Assembly (NCBI GenBank): GCA_964017235.1
Contig: OZ024935.1
Coordinates: 88,627,052-88,691,051 of the forward strand
Length of the DNA stretch: 64,000 nucleotides
Origin: Sabellastarte sp. h YS-2021
Lineage: Eukaryota; Annelida; Polychaeta; Sabellida; Sabellidae
Direction: 5' to 3'
Shown here: positions 9,813-20,619 of the stretch, piece after piece
How the letters are laid out: every line of letters starts with the position of its first letter
How positions within the stretch are numbered: position 1 is the stretch's first letter
Program-made: the position numbers and the translations under genes
The notes under the pieces: model-generated
Told to the model about the DNA's origin: nothing
What the model saw: only the letters and a program-made list of their open reading frames with translations
The model's database searches: none

Positions 9813-12800
9813 CCATAAGTGTCTTTTCGTCATCAAATTGAGTTGATACAGCATCAGTGTCAAGAATTACCAACAAGCAGGGCCTGGTGTCATTGTCCCT
9901 GCATATCATACTTGTCAAGTTCCTCAGTAATGGTCTTAGCTCCTGGTTATCAAGTGTCATCAAACCCTCTTCTAGAATTTGGGCCAACAGTAAGTCATTC
10001 TTTTGCTGGTGGGATTCCAGTTTAGTCCTTGAAAGGGCCGTTTCAATTATTACAGGATTACATACAACAAGTTTGTAGATCATGGAAACATCACAATGCC
10101 ATACAATATCTAAATTGGATAATCTTTTTTCAAACACCTCCAGCAGTTGCTCTAAATGGTTAACTAATGCAAACACTAATGCAGAGAGAAGAGAACTGTC
10201 ACTTAAGTCTTGCCCCCTCTGTAAGAGGCTGTCTATCAGTTTTGCATTGTCTTGAAAACAACATTCCATTAACACTGACTGTCCATAATGGTTGACTTTG
10301 TTCAAATCAGCACCTAAGTCTATCAGACAGAGGGCCACACACTGATTGCCCATCAACACACTATTCAATAAAGGTGTGGTACCATGGACATCTGTACAGT
10401 TGAGGTCAACACTGCTCCTGTGAAGCATGTTGAGAATTTCAACACTGCTTTCAGTATAGTTGAGAGAACAACGAAATACTGCATTCTGTAAGTCTGAATC
10501 TGTCAAGTGTGTCACATAACCTACTTCTAATAAGTCTTTTACAGACTGGACATCTCCCATCTGTACAGCCATTAAATATGCTATTATTTGTGCTTCTATA
10601 TTTTCATTTTTATCATCAGTTTCGCAAGGTCTAACTTCCTTGGTTGAAAATCTACTTTTCTCCCCTTCATCTTCACTGCATGTCAGAAAATTGATCAATG
10701 TTGATGTGACATCAGCATTATCAGATGCATACTGAAACACGTCATTGCCCTTTTTATCAAGGAGCTCTATGGACGCCTTTGACTTCAATAATTTTTTGAT
10801 GGTGGGGATATCTGTTTGCTGAACAGCATACATTAATGGCGTACATCCATCTGTACTCTGGTAATTTACTGATGCTCCTTTTTGAATAAGTTCTTGCACC
10901 ATATCACTATTTCTTGCCATTACAGCAAGTTTCAGTTCTTCATTGAGGTTCTCCTTGCTTCCACTGTTCGCAGAACTGCCGCTGTTATGTAAAGCATCCT
11001 GCAAGGTATTGATCTCAATAATTTTTTCTCCTGGTGAAGCACCAAGCTTATAATTTTCTACAGGATGTCCCTTGATGTTGGTGTCACCATTTTTGGTCTT
11101 CAAAGTGCTTGTATCAACAGTATTACTTTCAACTTCTTCAAGATATTTTACAACATCATAATGTCCCTCTGTCATGGCATATTGTTTTGCATTTTCATTT
11201 TGGTGAGCCTTTATATGGGCATTTGCGCCTTTATTCACTAAGTGTTTAACAACTGCCAATGTTCCAATTCTTGCTGCAGCCATCAAAGGTGTTCTGCCAT
11301 GATAATCCAAGTTATTGACATTGGCACCATGCATTGTCAGCAGCTCTACAACAGTCAAATTTCCCTTCAAACACTGTTTGGCTAAAGAGGTATGTCCTAC
11401 ACCATCTTTAACATCTGGATTGGCATGGTTCTCTAACAATATTTGTGCTACATCAATATTGTTCTTTCTGAGGCTGAATGAAAGAGCTGTAGATAAAGCT
11501 TTGTCAGTCAGACTAAGGAGACACCCACTCTGTATTAACACTTGAACAATGTCGACATATCCTTCTTGTGATGCACACATCAATGGAGTCCTGCCCTCAT
11601 GATCGGCAAGATTGACATTGGCATGGAAACTTACAAGAAGTTTTACCACAGACAAGTTACCATGAAATGAGGCCTGCCGTATGGCTGTATCTCCTGAGAA
11701 TGACCTAATGTTTACATTGACACCCTTCTTGTACAAAACATTTACAACATCCTTATGTCCTTTCTGTGCAGCAATATGCATTAATGTCATTCCTTTGTTC
11801 TTGGGGTCTCTACAGTATAACAGTTTGGGGCTTTGTTGTAATAAATGCAATACTTTGGACATGTTTCCTTGTTTGCATGCCACAAACAGAGCTTTCACTG
11901 TACCATCAAATTCTGGTATTGAATGAGACATTTTACTTTTCAAGAAGGAGACTATATCATCATGTCCAGCTACAAAGGCAAACTCACATGCATCTGAACC
12001 TGAAGCAAAGATTTCAATATCTGCACCAGAGTTGACCAAGTATGTGACAACATCTATGAAGCCATTTTCACATGCCAGCATAAGTGGTGTTTTTCCAAAG
12101 TGGTCACTCACATCAAGCTCAGCTCCAAGCCTCTCCAAGAATTCCACAATTTCTACCTGTCCCCTTGCTGCAGCATTATGCAAGAGGGTATAACCATTCA
12201 CATCTCTGGCATTCAATGACAGACCACAGGATAACAACCAGTCAACCATTTGTAAATTTTTCCCTTGCACTGCATAACATAATGCAGTTACCCCATTGAC
12301 ATTCTCGTGATGAACATTAGCATTGTTCCTCAGAAGTATCTTTACTGCCTCTAATTCATTCTTCAAACAAGCCTGCATCAGTAAAGTAACTCCTTGGTCA
12401 TCTCTCCAGTTAACATTGACATTCTTCTGCATCAGTTTTCTTACCATTGGAAGATTGCCCACTTCAATCGCCAAGAGCATGCATGCACCTTCTTCATCTT
12501 CTGATAAGCTTGTGGAATCCTGTAGCCTTGAATTTAACAAAGCTATTACTGCATTATGTTTCTTTGCCTCTGCTATATGCAGTGGAGTCAATCCATTTTG
12601 ACTTTTTACTGTCAGTGAAGCTCCACTCCCTGCCAAAAATTTGACAACACCTTCATGCCCTTCTGCAGAGGCTGCCATCAAAGCAGTTATTCCTGCATTG
12701 TTCTTAGCATCAATTTGAGCCCCATTTTTTAACAACACAGATACTATGTTTAGGTCTCCACCAGTGGCAGCTACAATAAGTGGAGTATTACCTCTGTGAT

Positions 12801-13875
12801 TTGTCATATTTACCAGCCCTTTGAAAGACACAAGTTTTTCAACCAGTTCACAATGGGCAGAATGGACAGCATACATTAATGAAGTATTACCAAGATTATC
12901 CCTACAAGATACGGAGGCTCCTGCATCAATCAGAAATTCTACTATGTCCTCATGTCCCTCCTGAGTGGCTGCCATTAGAGCACTTGTACCATCTCTACTC
13001 TGAGTATCAACAACAGCCCCCAAATTTTGCAAGAATTTAACCATTTGGAAATTTCCTCTGGTGACACAGCCTCGAAAGACTGTATTGCCATTGTTATCTG
13101 CTATGCCCAACAGGAGCTTATTCTTCCGCAATAAGCATTGAACTAAATCCATTTGACCTTTCATTACAGCATAAAACAGGGCAGTTCTGCCAGACTTGTC
13201 TTGCTTTTTTACATTAGCCTTCAATCTTATCAATGTCTCTGCAGTAGTTAGGTATCCTTGCTGGCAGGCAGCCATTAATGGTGTCCTACCTTTATCGTCT
13301 TGTACATCTACATCTGCACCTTTCTGCAATAGGTTTTCTACCATAACACTATTCCCGTTATATGCAGCAAAATGCAAAGGTGTAGTACCATCTTTACTGG
13401 CAGCGTTTACATAAGCCCCTTTACTTGTTAGCCATTGAACTAACTCTGTATTATTTCCACTAGATGCTGCATGTAATGCAGTGTAACCTGATTTAGTTTT
13501 ACTATTTAATGATACTCCTGAGTTAACCAAGGTCTTCACTAATTGACTTTTGTGGCTCTGAACTGCTGCATATAGAACATTTCGACCAGATTGGTCAACA
13601 TACTGAGAGTTGTAGCTTTGGTCGGTGACTGATCCTTTGGAACTTACAGATTCACACTGTGTTAAGAGTGTACGCAACGTGGCATCGTCAGAAACATTCT
13701 CCAGTTCATGATGAAATGGGGAGATATAGTCAACAACAACTCTTTCTATCAAAGATAAGTCCAGTGGGAGTTCCACTTCTGGCAGATAGTGACCGATCAC
13801 TCCTTTCACCTCACTATGGTGCAACTGTGGGGTTGTGACCCTAAATTCTGTCATTATTTTATTTGTCTTATTCAT
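9813..13875 (-). CDS. Ankyrin-protease gene, large first coding exon (about 30 ankyrin repeats)
   Basis: A single exon of 4,063 bases (1,354 codons plus one base). The start ATG at 13875 is supported by an in-frame TAA 15 bases upstream within the same exon. Residues 1 to about 95 have no recognised domain and no signal peptide. From about residue 96 (SGRNVLYAAVQSHKSQLVK) roughly 30 ankyrin repeats of about 33 residues follow, many canonical (GRTPLMAACQQGY, GTTPLHFAAYNGN). They are broken by an acidic or polar linker near residues 900-970 (EVESNTVDTSTLKTKNGD) and by a second near 1,065-1,100. The last 170 residues contain weaker repeats and a helical tail. Ankyrin stacks bind proteins; here they probably choose the target or regulate the protease encoded by the following exons. 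The product should be intracellular. Confidence 0.92.
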
Positions 13876-13933
13876 AGATACAAGAAGGGCTTATATAATG
13901 GATGACAACAACTTTGATGGTCCAAATAACTGC
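13876..13933 (-). other. 5' UTR part of the first coding exon, with upstream acceptor
   Basis: A pyrimidine-rich acceptor (TTTCCCTTGTTTTGTAG) ends at 13934, so 58 bases of 5' UTR precede the ATG at 13875. This implies at least one non-coding exon and the promoter farther to the right, possibly beyond the repeat elements at 14.3-25.6 kb. The in-frame TAA is at 13891-13893. Confidence 0.6.
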
Positions 13934-14309
13934 CTACAAAACAAGGGAAATAAGACCACAATTAATGTTTCAATCTTGCCCAGGTAGATATAAAATCAGT
14001 CTAGATTTTGCCTGTTAAGTGATCTCCCCGCACCATAGTTTGGTACTAGGCTTATTGCTTGTAGCAGTGAGGTTGCTAGTATTAGTTAAGTAGAGCAGCG
14101 TAAAAACATTATTTGAAAAAATCATCAGAGATGCCATTATCTCACAGCCTAAAGAAGTAGCATCGAACACAATGAGATAGGCAAGAGGAAGCTTTCAGAA
14201 CAGAGACTGTAAGTTATGCTGGTAAAGGTGCTGGAGAGGTAACAGTTAAGAGACAGAAAATGTATGTAAAGACGAAGTATCAAAAGAAGATAATTTTATA
14301 GCAAGATAA
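13934..14309. other. Probable 5' intron of the ankyrin-protease gene
   Basis: Upstream of the 58-base 5' UTR segment. I see no clear exon, TATA box or repeat unit before the element tip at 14310. Confidence 0.4.
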
Positions 14310-17300
14310 AACAAGAGGAGAGTGCCCGTGAATGGGCACTGTGTCAGCTGACTGAATGTTTTTGATTTGTGATGGTGATAATGAGAGGAAAGCATAATTA
14401 TCAGGGAAAGGGCTGTACAGAAATACAGTAAATGGTAACTGAACAGCATGTTCGAAAGATATTCCGAAGCTGACAGAAAAAAAGGACAAAAAAGTTGTGC
14501 CCTGCAAATGGTATTATGAAATAAAGTAACAAGGTAATTGTTTAAGAGTAAAAAGTAGGTTAAAAATATTTAAAGAAATACTATAAATGCAATATCCTCG
14601 TTCGACCATGAAGAAGGGGTCCAAAGGTCAAATCTGACCATACCAAAAGATTCCCAGCCAAAGAATTTAGGATGGTTTACCATCCCAAACCTCTCGGACC
14701 AATAATAAGTGAGTCATAGGCACTTTTTAAGTTTGGCTATCCTTGTTTGACCTTGACGGAGGGGTCCAAGGTCAAATCCGACCACACAAAAAAATTCCCA
14801 GCCCATGATTTCCTGTAGCTTGTTTACTATCCCAAACCTGTAGGACCAATAATAAGCGAGTTCTAAGCAATTGTAAGTTTGGCTATCCTCAATTGACCTT
14901 GAAGGAGGGGTCCCAGGTCAAATCTGACCACACCAAAAGATTCCCAGCCCATGATTTTCTATATGTTGGTTTTCCATTCCAAACCTCTAGGACCAATAAT
15001 AAGCGAGTTATAAGCACTTTTAAGTTTGGCTATCCTCGTTTGACCTGGAAGGAGGGGTCCAAGGTGAAATCCGACCACACCAAAAAATTCCCAGCTCATG
15101 ATTTTCTATAGGTTGGTTTTCATTCCAAACCTCTAGGACCAATAATAAGCGAGTTATAAGCACTTTTATGTTTGGCTATCCTCATTTGACCTTGAAGGAG
15201 GGTTCCAAGGTCAAATTGGACCATATTAACAGATTCCCAGCCCATGATTTCCTACAGGTTGGATACAATGATTTACTCAACAGTGAGAACCTGAAAGAAG
15301 CTATTGCTCAGCTATGCCATGACATAGAGGTCTGCAATTTCACTATGTTATAGCTGACCAAAACGTCTGTGAATAACATATTTAACAAAATACTCTAAAT
15401 GTAATAGTTTTCAAGTTACTACTGATTTACTCAAGAGTGAGAACCTCAAAGTAACTATTACTCAGCTATGCAATGAGCTACATGTCTGAATTTTTGCTCT
15501 GTTATAGCTGACCTAAAAGTAGGTGAACAACATATTTAAGCAAAATACTGTAAATGCAATAGTTTTCAAGTTACAACTGATTTACTCAATAGTGAGAACC
15601 TGAAAATAGCTATTGCTCCGCTATGCCATGAGCTATAGGTCTGTAATTTCACTATGTTATAGCTAACCCAAAAGTAGGTGAACAATATATTTTAACAAAA
15701 TACTCCAAATGCAATATTTTTCAAGTTATAGCCGATTTACTCAACAGTCAGTGCCTGAGAATAGCTATTGCTCAGTTGTGCCATGAGCTACAGGTCTGTA
15801 ATTTCACTATGTTATAGCTGACCCAAAAGTAGCTAAATAACATATTTGCACAAATTTCTGTAAAGGCAATAGTTTTCCAATTACAACTGATTTACTCAAC
15901 AGTGAGAACTTCAAAGTAGCTATTACTCAGCTATGCAATGAGCCACAGGTCTGGAACTTCACTATGTTATAGCTGACCCCAAAATAGGTGAATAACATAT
16001 TGCAACAAAATACTCTAAATGCAATAGTTTCCAAGTTATAAGTGATTTACTCAACAGTGATAACCTAAAAGTAGCTATTACTCAGCTATGCCATGAGCTA
16101 CAGGTCTGAAATTTTACTATGTTATAGCTGACCCAAAAGTAGCTGAACAACATATTTATACTAAATTCTCTAAATGCAATAGTTTTCAAATTATAAGTGA
16201 TTTGCTCAACATTGAGAACTTCAAAGTAGCTATTACTCAGCTATGCAATGAGTCACAGGTCTGGAACTTCACTATGTTATAGCTGACCCCAAAATAGGTG
16301 AATAACATATTGAAACAAAATACTCTAAATGCAATAATTTCCAAGTTATAAGCGATTTACTCAACAGTGATAACCTCAAAGTAGCTATTACTCAGCTATG
16401 CCATGAGCTACAGGTCTGAAATTTTACTGTGTTATAGCTGACCCAAAAGTAGGTGAATAACATATTTAAGCAAAATACTGTACATGCAATAGCTTTCAAG
16501 TTACAACTGATTTACTCAATAGTGATGACCTAAAAGTAGCTATTACTCAGCTATGCCATGAGCTACAGGTCTGAAATTTTACTATGTTATAGCTGACCCA
16601 AAAGTAGCTGAATAACATATTTATACTAAATTCTCTAAATGCAATAGTTTTGCAATTACAACTGATTTACTCAATAGTGAGAACCTCAAAGTAGTTATTA
16701 CTCAGCTATGCAATGAGCTACAGGTCTGAAATTTTACTATGTTATAGCTGACCCAAAAGTAGGTGAACAACATATTTAAGCAAAATACTGTAAATGCAAT
16801 AGTTTTCAAGTTACAACTGATTTACTCAATAGTGATGACCTAAAAGTAGCTATTACTCAGCTATGCCATGAGCTACAGGTCTGAAATTTTACTATGTTAT
16901 AGCTGACCCAAAAGTAGCTGAATAACATATTTATACGAAATTCTGTAAATGCAATAGTTTTCCAATTACAACTGATTTACTCAATAGTGAGAACTTCAAA
17001 GTAGCTATTACTCAGCTGTGCCATGACCTACAGATCTGAAATTTCACTATGTTATAGCTGGCCCAAAAGTAGCTGAATAACATATTTATACGAAATTCTC
17101 TAAATGCAATAGGTTTTAAGTTACAAGTGATTTACTCAATAGTGAGAACTTCAAAGTAGCTATTACTCAGCTATGCAATGAGCCACAGATCTGAAACTTC
17201 ACTATGTTATAGCTGATCCCAAAATAGGTGAATAACATATTGAAACAAAATACTGTAAATGCAATAGTTTCCAAGTTATAAGCGATTTACTCAACAGTGA

Positions 17301-18199
17301 TAACCTAAAAGTAGCTATTACTCAGCTATGCCATGAGCTACAGGTCTGAAATTTTATTATGTTATAGCTGACCCAAAAGTAGCTGAATAACATATTTATA
17401 CGAAATTCTCTAAATGCAATAGTTTTGAAGTTATAAGCGATTTACTCAACAGTGATAACCTAAAAGTAGCTATTACTCAGCTATGCCATGAGCTACAGGT
17501 CTAAAATTTTACTATGTTATAGCTGACCCAAAAGTAGCTGAATAACATATTTATACGAAATTCTCTAAATGCAATAGTTTTTAAGTTACAAGTGATTTTA
17601 CTCATGATGGAAGTTACTGAAAAGCCCAAAAGTAGCTATTACTCACTTAGCTATTGAGACAGGCACCCAACTTACTCACCATATTGTAGCTATGAAAAAA
17701 GTAGCTGAATAACATATTTTAACAAAATGCTCTAAATGCAACACTTTTCAAGTTATAAATGATTTTGTGCATGATTTCATGAATTTTAATGCATTAAAAA
17801 TTATTAAAAAAATTTATAAAAAAAAAAGTAAGACAGATCCAGGTCTCATACTCACACAAGAGAATCTACCTGTGGCCTAGTACATATATGCAAGATATGA
17901 GAGAAATCCCTGCAATAGTCACTGAGAAAATTGTGATTAAGTGTTGAAATTTTCACACTTTTGGTGGGGGTACCCCCCTTGTAATGTCTCTAGCAAACAG
18001 ACGAACAGACAGATTTGCATGCCTTGAACAATTTTTCATCCTCGATAGATAAGGTATCTTTTAAAAAAAACAGCACGTCTCTAGGCCTTGTAGTTTTGGA
18101 GAAGAAGTTGTTCACGCGGATGCGTACGCGGACGCGTACGCCCACACCGCAGAGTGACGACATAATGTCAGCTGACTGACAAGTCAGCTGACATAAAAA
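14310..18199. mobile_element. Helentron/pearl-like non-autonomous element, copy 2
   Basis: Same orientation and parts as the element at 4936-7979. The tip is AACAAGAGG, followed by the GTGCCCGT hairpin (one mismatch here), a left flank, about five type-A units (14590-15262), a longer type-B array (15262-17765, about 16 units), the GC-rich segment and the identical 13-base right hairpin at 18165-18194 followed by ATAAAAA. The two copies differ mainly in the number of tandem units. No coding capacity. The GC-rich segment varies (GCGGACGCGTACGC here). Confidence 0.72.
15262..17765. repeat. Tandem array, unit about 156 bases (type B), long version
   Basis: About 16 units alternating between subtypes (GAACCTCAAAGTAGC against GATAACCTAAAAGTAGC; CATATTTATACGAAATTC against CATATTTAAGCAAAATAC). 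The alternation suggests that multi-unit blocks were duplicated. Confidence 0.88.
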
Positions 18200-18460
18200 T
18201 AGCTGTCAATGGAGATAGCACAAATAGGTAAAATTTTAAAAAATTGCAGCAATCTACAAAGCTTTGTAATGTGGGAAATATGTGTCAAATGTGCCGGTAA
18301 AAATATTTTAGCAGGTCAAAGGTCAAACCAAGGTCACACCATAAATCTTTAACTACAACACAAAACCAATATCCCTTTCAATATCCAATACTTTCAATAT
18401 CTTCCTGCCAGATGCTATTGGTGAAAACAATGTGGGGTATGATAATATAAGGATGAATTT
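18200..18460. other. Spacer between two repeat elements
   Basis: Unassigned AT-rich sequence between the right tip of element copy 2 and the AACAAGAGGG motif at 18461. I see nothing coding. Confidence 0.4.
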
Positions 18461-18474
18461 AACAAGAGGGTTTC

Positions 18475-18715
18475 GGGGCCACGGTGGCAGAGTGGTAACA
18501 CTCTCGCCTCCCACCTCTGAGGTCGGGGGTTCGATCCCCGTCATGGCCTTAAGTGGGAAAGCTGGTAGTTGCTTGCCGTTGGTCAGCAGTTTACAGTACA
18601 CAACCCCAGCGAACTCTATGTACTGGTTTCCTCTGCCCTTCCAACTACCCGTCGTGATATGACCTGTACAGTGTTGAAAGCGACGTAAAACCCCCAAATA
18701 AATAAATAAATAAAT
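18475..18715 (+). mobile_element. tRNA-Gly-derived SINE with perfect target duplication
   Basis: The head (about 18476-18550) follows tRNA-Gly(GCC): box A GTGGCAGAGTGGTAA, CTCGCCTCCCAC around the anticodon, box B GGGTTCGATCCCC, and pairing ends GGCCA/TGGCC. A conserved non-tRNA body follows (GATATGACCTGTACAGTG, GAAAGCGACGTAAAAC) and ends in (AAAT)n. The 14-base duplication AACAAGAGGGTTTC flanks it exactly (18461-18474 and 18716-18729). The head is too altered and carries a SINE tail, so it is not a tRNA gene. The body resembles the 3' domains of molluscan SINEs (from memory, unverified). Confidence 0.9.
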
Positions 18716-19329
18716 AACAAGAGGGTTTCATGAAAAGGTTATAAAATTATAAATCCATCCTTTGAACTTTCCATTAGCTTATGTTCATAGCGAAACAATT
18801 ACTATTCTTCTTCCTGCCATTATACATTGAAATCTAGAGGGTTTAAAGCACTGAGTGGATCCAGGAATTTTTTAAATAATTTTTTTATCATTGCACCCAT
18901 AAGCAATATTGGAGGTGTTCGGCTTTGGAGGAGATATGCACTTTCTCTGCAATTAACTAATAATTATCAATTTAACTAGAAAAAAGACAGCATCGCAATA
19001 AGCGTAAAAAAGCGTAAAAAAATCAAAAGTGTTAAAGTTTAAAGGAAGGGAGAAAGGAAATAGTATGTTGTTGAAAACTGCCTGACTCCCTAAGGCAAGG
19101 CTAGGGAAAAAGATCATGTCAATTTGTAAAATATACTAATTGCACAAAGAGACAGTGAGATAAACATTGCATAAAAGCAATAATAAACTAGAGGGTCGCT
19201 TGCAAAAAAACCGTCCCGAAAAGGATCGACAGGTGAGTGCTAAAGTATTAAGAAAATGCTCTGCTTCTAGCCTTATGCTGTTGTGGCAACCAAAGTCTGC
19301 GTAGTCTGCTCTATCTATCATGGTTTTTA

Positions 19330-20340
19330 AGATATAAACATTTTTGCGTTTTGCAAATTTTGTGAAAAATTCAAAAATTTAAAATGGCCGCCAGTTTTGG
19401 TGAAACAAAATATTTTTGAAAATTGGGATGGCTACCTTGTAGATATACCCTGTGGGTCAAAAAGTTTGTCAAAATTTCTCTATGTTTCACAGTTTTCGAG
19501 ATATAAGCAGTTCTGTGTTTGGAATTTGTGCAAAAAATTCGAAAGATGGCCGCCATTTTTGGGGAGACAAAAATTTCTTGAAAATTGGGATGGTTACTCT
19601 GAAGACATACCCTGTGGGTCAAAAATTTCGTTGAAATTGTTCTGTCTAGCACGGTTTTCGAGATATAAGTATTTTTGTTTTGCAATTTTTTCGAAAAAAA
19701 ATTCAAAATGGCCGCCATTTTTGGCGAGACAAAAAAATTTTTGAAAAAATTGGGATGGGTGCTCTGCAGAGATAACCTAAAGGTCAAAGATTTTGTCGAA
19801 AACGCTCTATCTAGCATGGTTTTCAAGATATAAGCATTTTTGTGTTTTGCAATTTTTGCAAAAAAATTTAAAATGGCTGTCATTTTTGGCAAGACAAAAT
19901 TTTTGAAAATTGGGATGGCTACTCTGCAGCGATAACCTAAAGGTCAAAGATTTCGTCGAAAACGCTCTATCTAGCATTGTTTTCGAGATAAAAGCATTTT
20001 TGTGTTTTGCAATTTTTGCAAAAAAATTAAAATGGCTGTCATTTTTGGCGAGACAAAATTTTTTAAATTGGGATGGCTACTCTGCAGAGATAACCTAAAG
20101 GTCAAAGATTTTGTCGAAAACGCTCTATCTAGCACGGTTTTTGAGATATAAGCATTTTTGTGTTTTGCAATTTTTGCAAAAAATTTTAAATGGCTGCCAT
20201 TTTTGGCAAGACAAAATGTTTTTGAAAATTGGAAATGGCTACTCTGCCCAGATACCCTCAAAGTAAAAAAAATTTGTCAAAATTAATCTATCTCACACGG
20301 TTTTCGAGGTATAGACATTTTTGTGTTTTGCTTATTTGGA
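19330..20340. repeat. Tandem array, unit about 165 bases (type C)
   Basis: Six diverged units with GTTTTCGAGATATAAGCATT, AAAATGGCCGCCATTTTTGG, GAAAATTGGGATGG and GTCGAAAACGCTCTATCTAG. The GGCCGCCATTTTTGG and ATGGCNGCCAT pieces are partly palindromic. Open frames of up to 173 codons run through it only because the unit lacks stops. A three-unit relative is at 62590-63000. Confidence 0.88.
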
Positions 20341-20619
20341 AAATTCATAGTGATTAATCAATACTTGGCCATTTCTTAACCAATCAATGCCAAAATCTAA
20401 TGAGTTTCATATTTTAATAGAATGAATGTATTTGCAAAGTTTCAGGTGAATTGATAAAATCCCTTTCAAGTTATCACCCGGACAAGCTAATCCATCGAAA
20501 ACAAGCATTCTGCCGCATGCATTTATCTCCCGCCGTATAAATTCGATGTACTAAAGATAGTGGAATATAAATTTTCTTGTGAGATGGAGGCACATGTAGA
20601 AGTGACAACAAGTTTAATG

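Noticed and set aside
18475-18550. Functional tRNA-Gly gene
   Set aside because: It is followed by a SINE body and (AAAT)n tail and flanked by a 14-base target duplication.
19371-19892. 173-codon minus-strand frame (MPKMTAILNFFAKIAKHKN and repeats)
   Set aside because: It runs through the type C tandem array; the protein-level repeat mirrors the 165-base DNA unit and similar frames appear on the other strand.
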